Source: JBBSVE01 sp038233815 (GTDB lineage Bacteria > Pseudomonadota > Alphaproteobacteria > Rhodobacterales > Rhodobacteraceae). From it: a stretch of 6,522 bases of DNA. The stretch is taken from contig JBBSVE010000163.1 in NCBI GenBank assembly GCA_038233815.1, positions 1 to 6,522 of the forward strand. Direction: 5' to 3'. Positions 6,384 through 6,522 of this stretch are shown here, in pieces (positions within the stretch are counted from its first letter, which is position 1; the number at the start of each line of letters is the position of its first letter). The notes under the pieces are model-generated. The model made no database searches. It had not been told where the DNA came from and saw only the letters and a list, made by a program, of their open reading frames with translations. Position numbers and translations under genes: made by a program.

Positions 6384-6522
6384 GGCTTTGTTGCACAAAT
6401 AGGCTGACGGCCGGACTGCCCCTTCTCCTGGACCGACTTACCCCACGACCTTTGTGACGGGGATGCCGAGCGCGGTGTAGCCGTTCAGGACGGCAACACG
6501 AACCTGGAACTCTGCCACCTGA
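6384..6522 (-). mobile_element. IS5-family (IS903-like) insertion sequence, one end only
   Basis: The element's terminal inverted repeat begins at 6384 with GGCTTTGTTGCACAAATAG, close to the known IS903-group end that starts GGCTTTGTTG. The transposase C-terminus lies just inside (stop at 6438), so this is the right end, and the rest continues beyond the window. The left boundary falls exactly where recombinase homology stops: GCA TGC AGG at 6383-6375 resumes the zinc ribbon in frame. The target duplication cannot be checked because the other end is not present. Confidence 0.82.
6438..6521 (-). CDS. IS5-family transposase, C-terminal 27 residues (partial)
   Basis: The minus-strand frame reads QVAEFQVRVAVLNGYTAL followed by GIPVTKVVG and TAA (6440-6438). 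This matches the conserved end of transposases from IS5-family elements common in alphaproteobacteria, in which the last residues run close to the right inverted repeat; here 54 bp separate the stop from the element end. Only 27 codons are in the window, so catalytic DDE residues and integrity of the gene cannot be judged. The subgroup is inferred mainly from the inverted repeat. Confidence 0.75.
   Translation of the reverse strand, partial: QVAEFQVRVAVLNGYTALGIPVTKVVG

Noticed and set aside
6384..6398. TTG start giving MCNKAACRSKG as a true N-terminus of a 70-residue protein
   Set aside because: The first codons lie in the IS inverted repeat, so this is a chance start fused to a recombinase fragment.
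1..6522. CRISPR array, riboswitch or replication origin
   Set aside because: No regularly spaced repeats, no recognisable aptamer core and no origin-like repeats were found on reading either strand.

Overview
The window is GC-rich DNA from an alphaproteobacterium, most likely a Rhodobacterales (Roseobacter/Rhodobacter-type) chromosome. This is judged from the gene content, codon use, the form of the tRNA-Tyr and the split his locus; no species can be named from the sequence alone. Positions 1 to about 5790 are ordinary core genome. Positions from about 5790 to 6522 are lower in GC and carry decaying mobile DNA.

Layout: hisB (minus strand, its 3' end lies off the left edge), a LysE-family exporter gene (minus) and an EamA/DMT-family exporter gene (minus) form a leftward block. 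A 126-bp divergent gap separates them from hisA (plus). hisA converges, with a 2-bp gap, on a small secreted DUF302 protein gene (minus). That gene is divergent from hisF, which overlaps hisE by 4 bp (both plus). After hisE comes a strong hairpin followed by a T run on the minus strand, downstream of rlmB (minus). rlmB is divergent from a tRNA-Tyr(GTA) gene (plus) that has a plausible promoter.

How the genes work together: HisE, HisA, HisF and HisB all belong to histidine biosynthesis. HisE hydrolyses phosphoribosyl-ATP, HisA isomerises ProFAR, HisF is the cyclase subunit of IGP synthase and HisB dehydrates IGP. The glutaminase partner hisH is not in the window. The two exporters have no fixed substrate and may be passengers. 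RlmB is a 23S rRNA 2'-O-methyltransferase.

The right edge is the accessory part. Immediately past the tRNA-Tyr 3' end lies the C-terminal half of a large serine recombinase, reading toward the tRNA. It is broken by two frameshifts and cut in its zinc-ribbon region by an IS5-family (IS903-like) element. That element's terminal inverted repeat starts at 6384, and its transposase C-terminus runs off the right edge. This looks like the worn boundary of an island or prophage next to the tRNA gene. No clearly novel system is visible; the most useful leads are this boundary, the unusual D-arm of the tRNA-Tyr and the structured spacer after hisE/rlmB.
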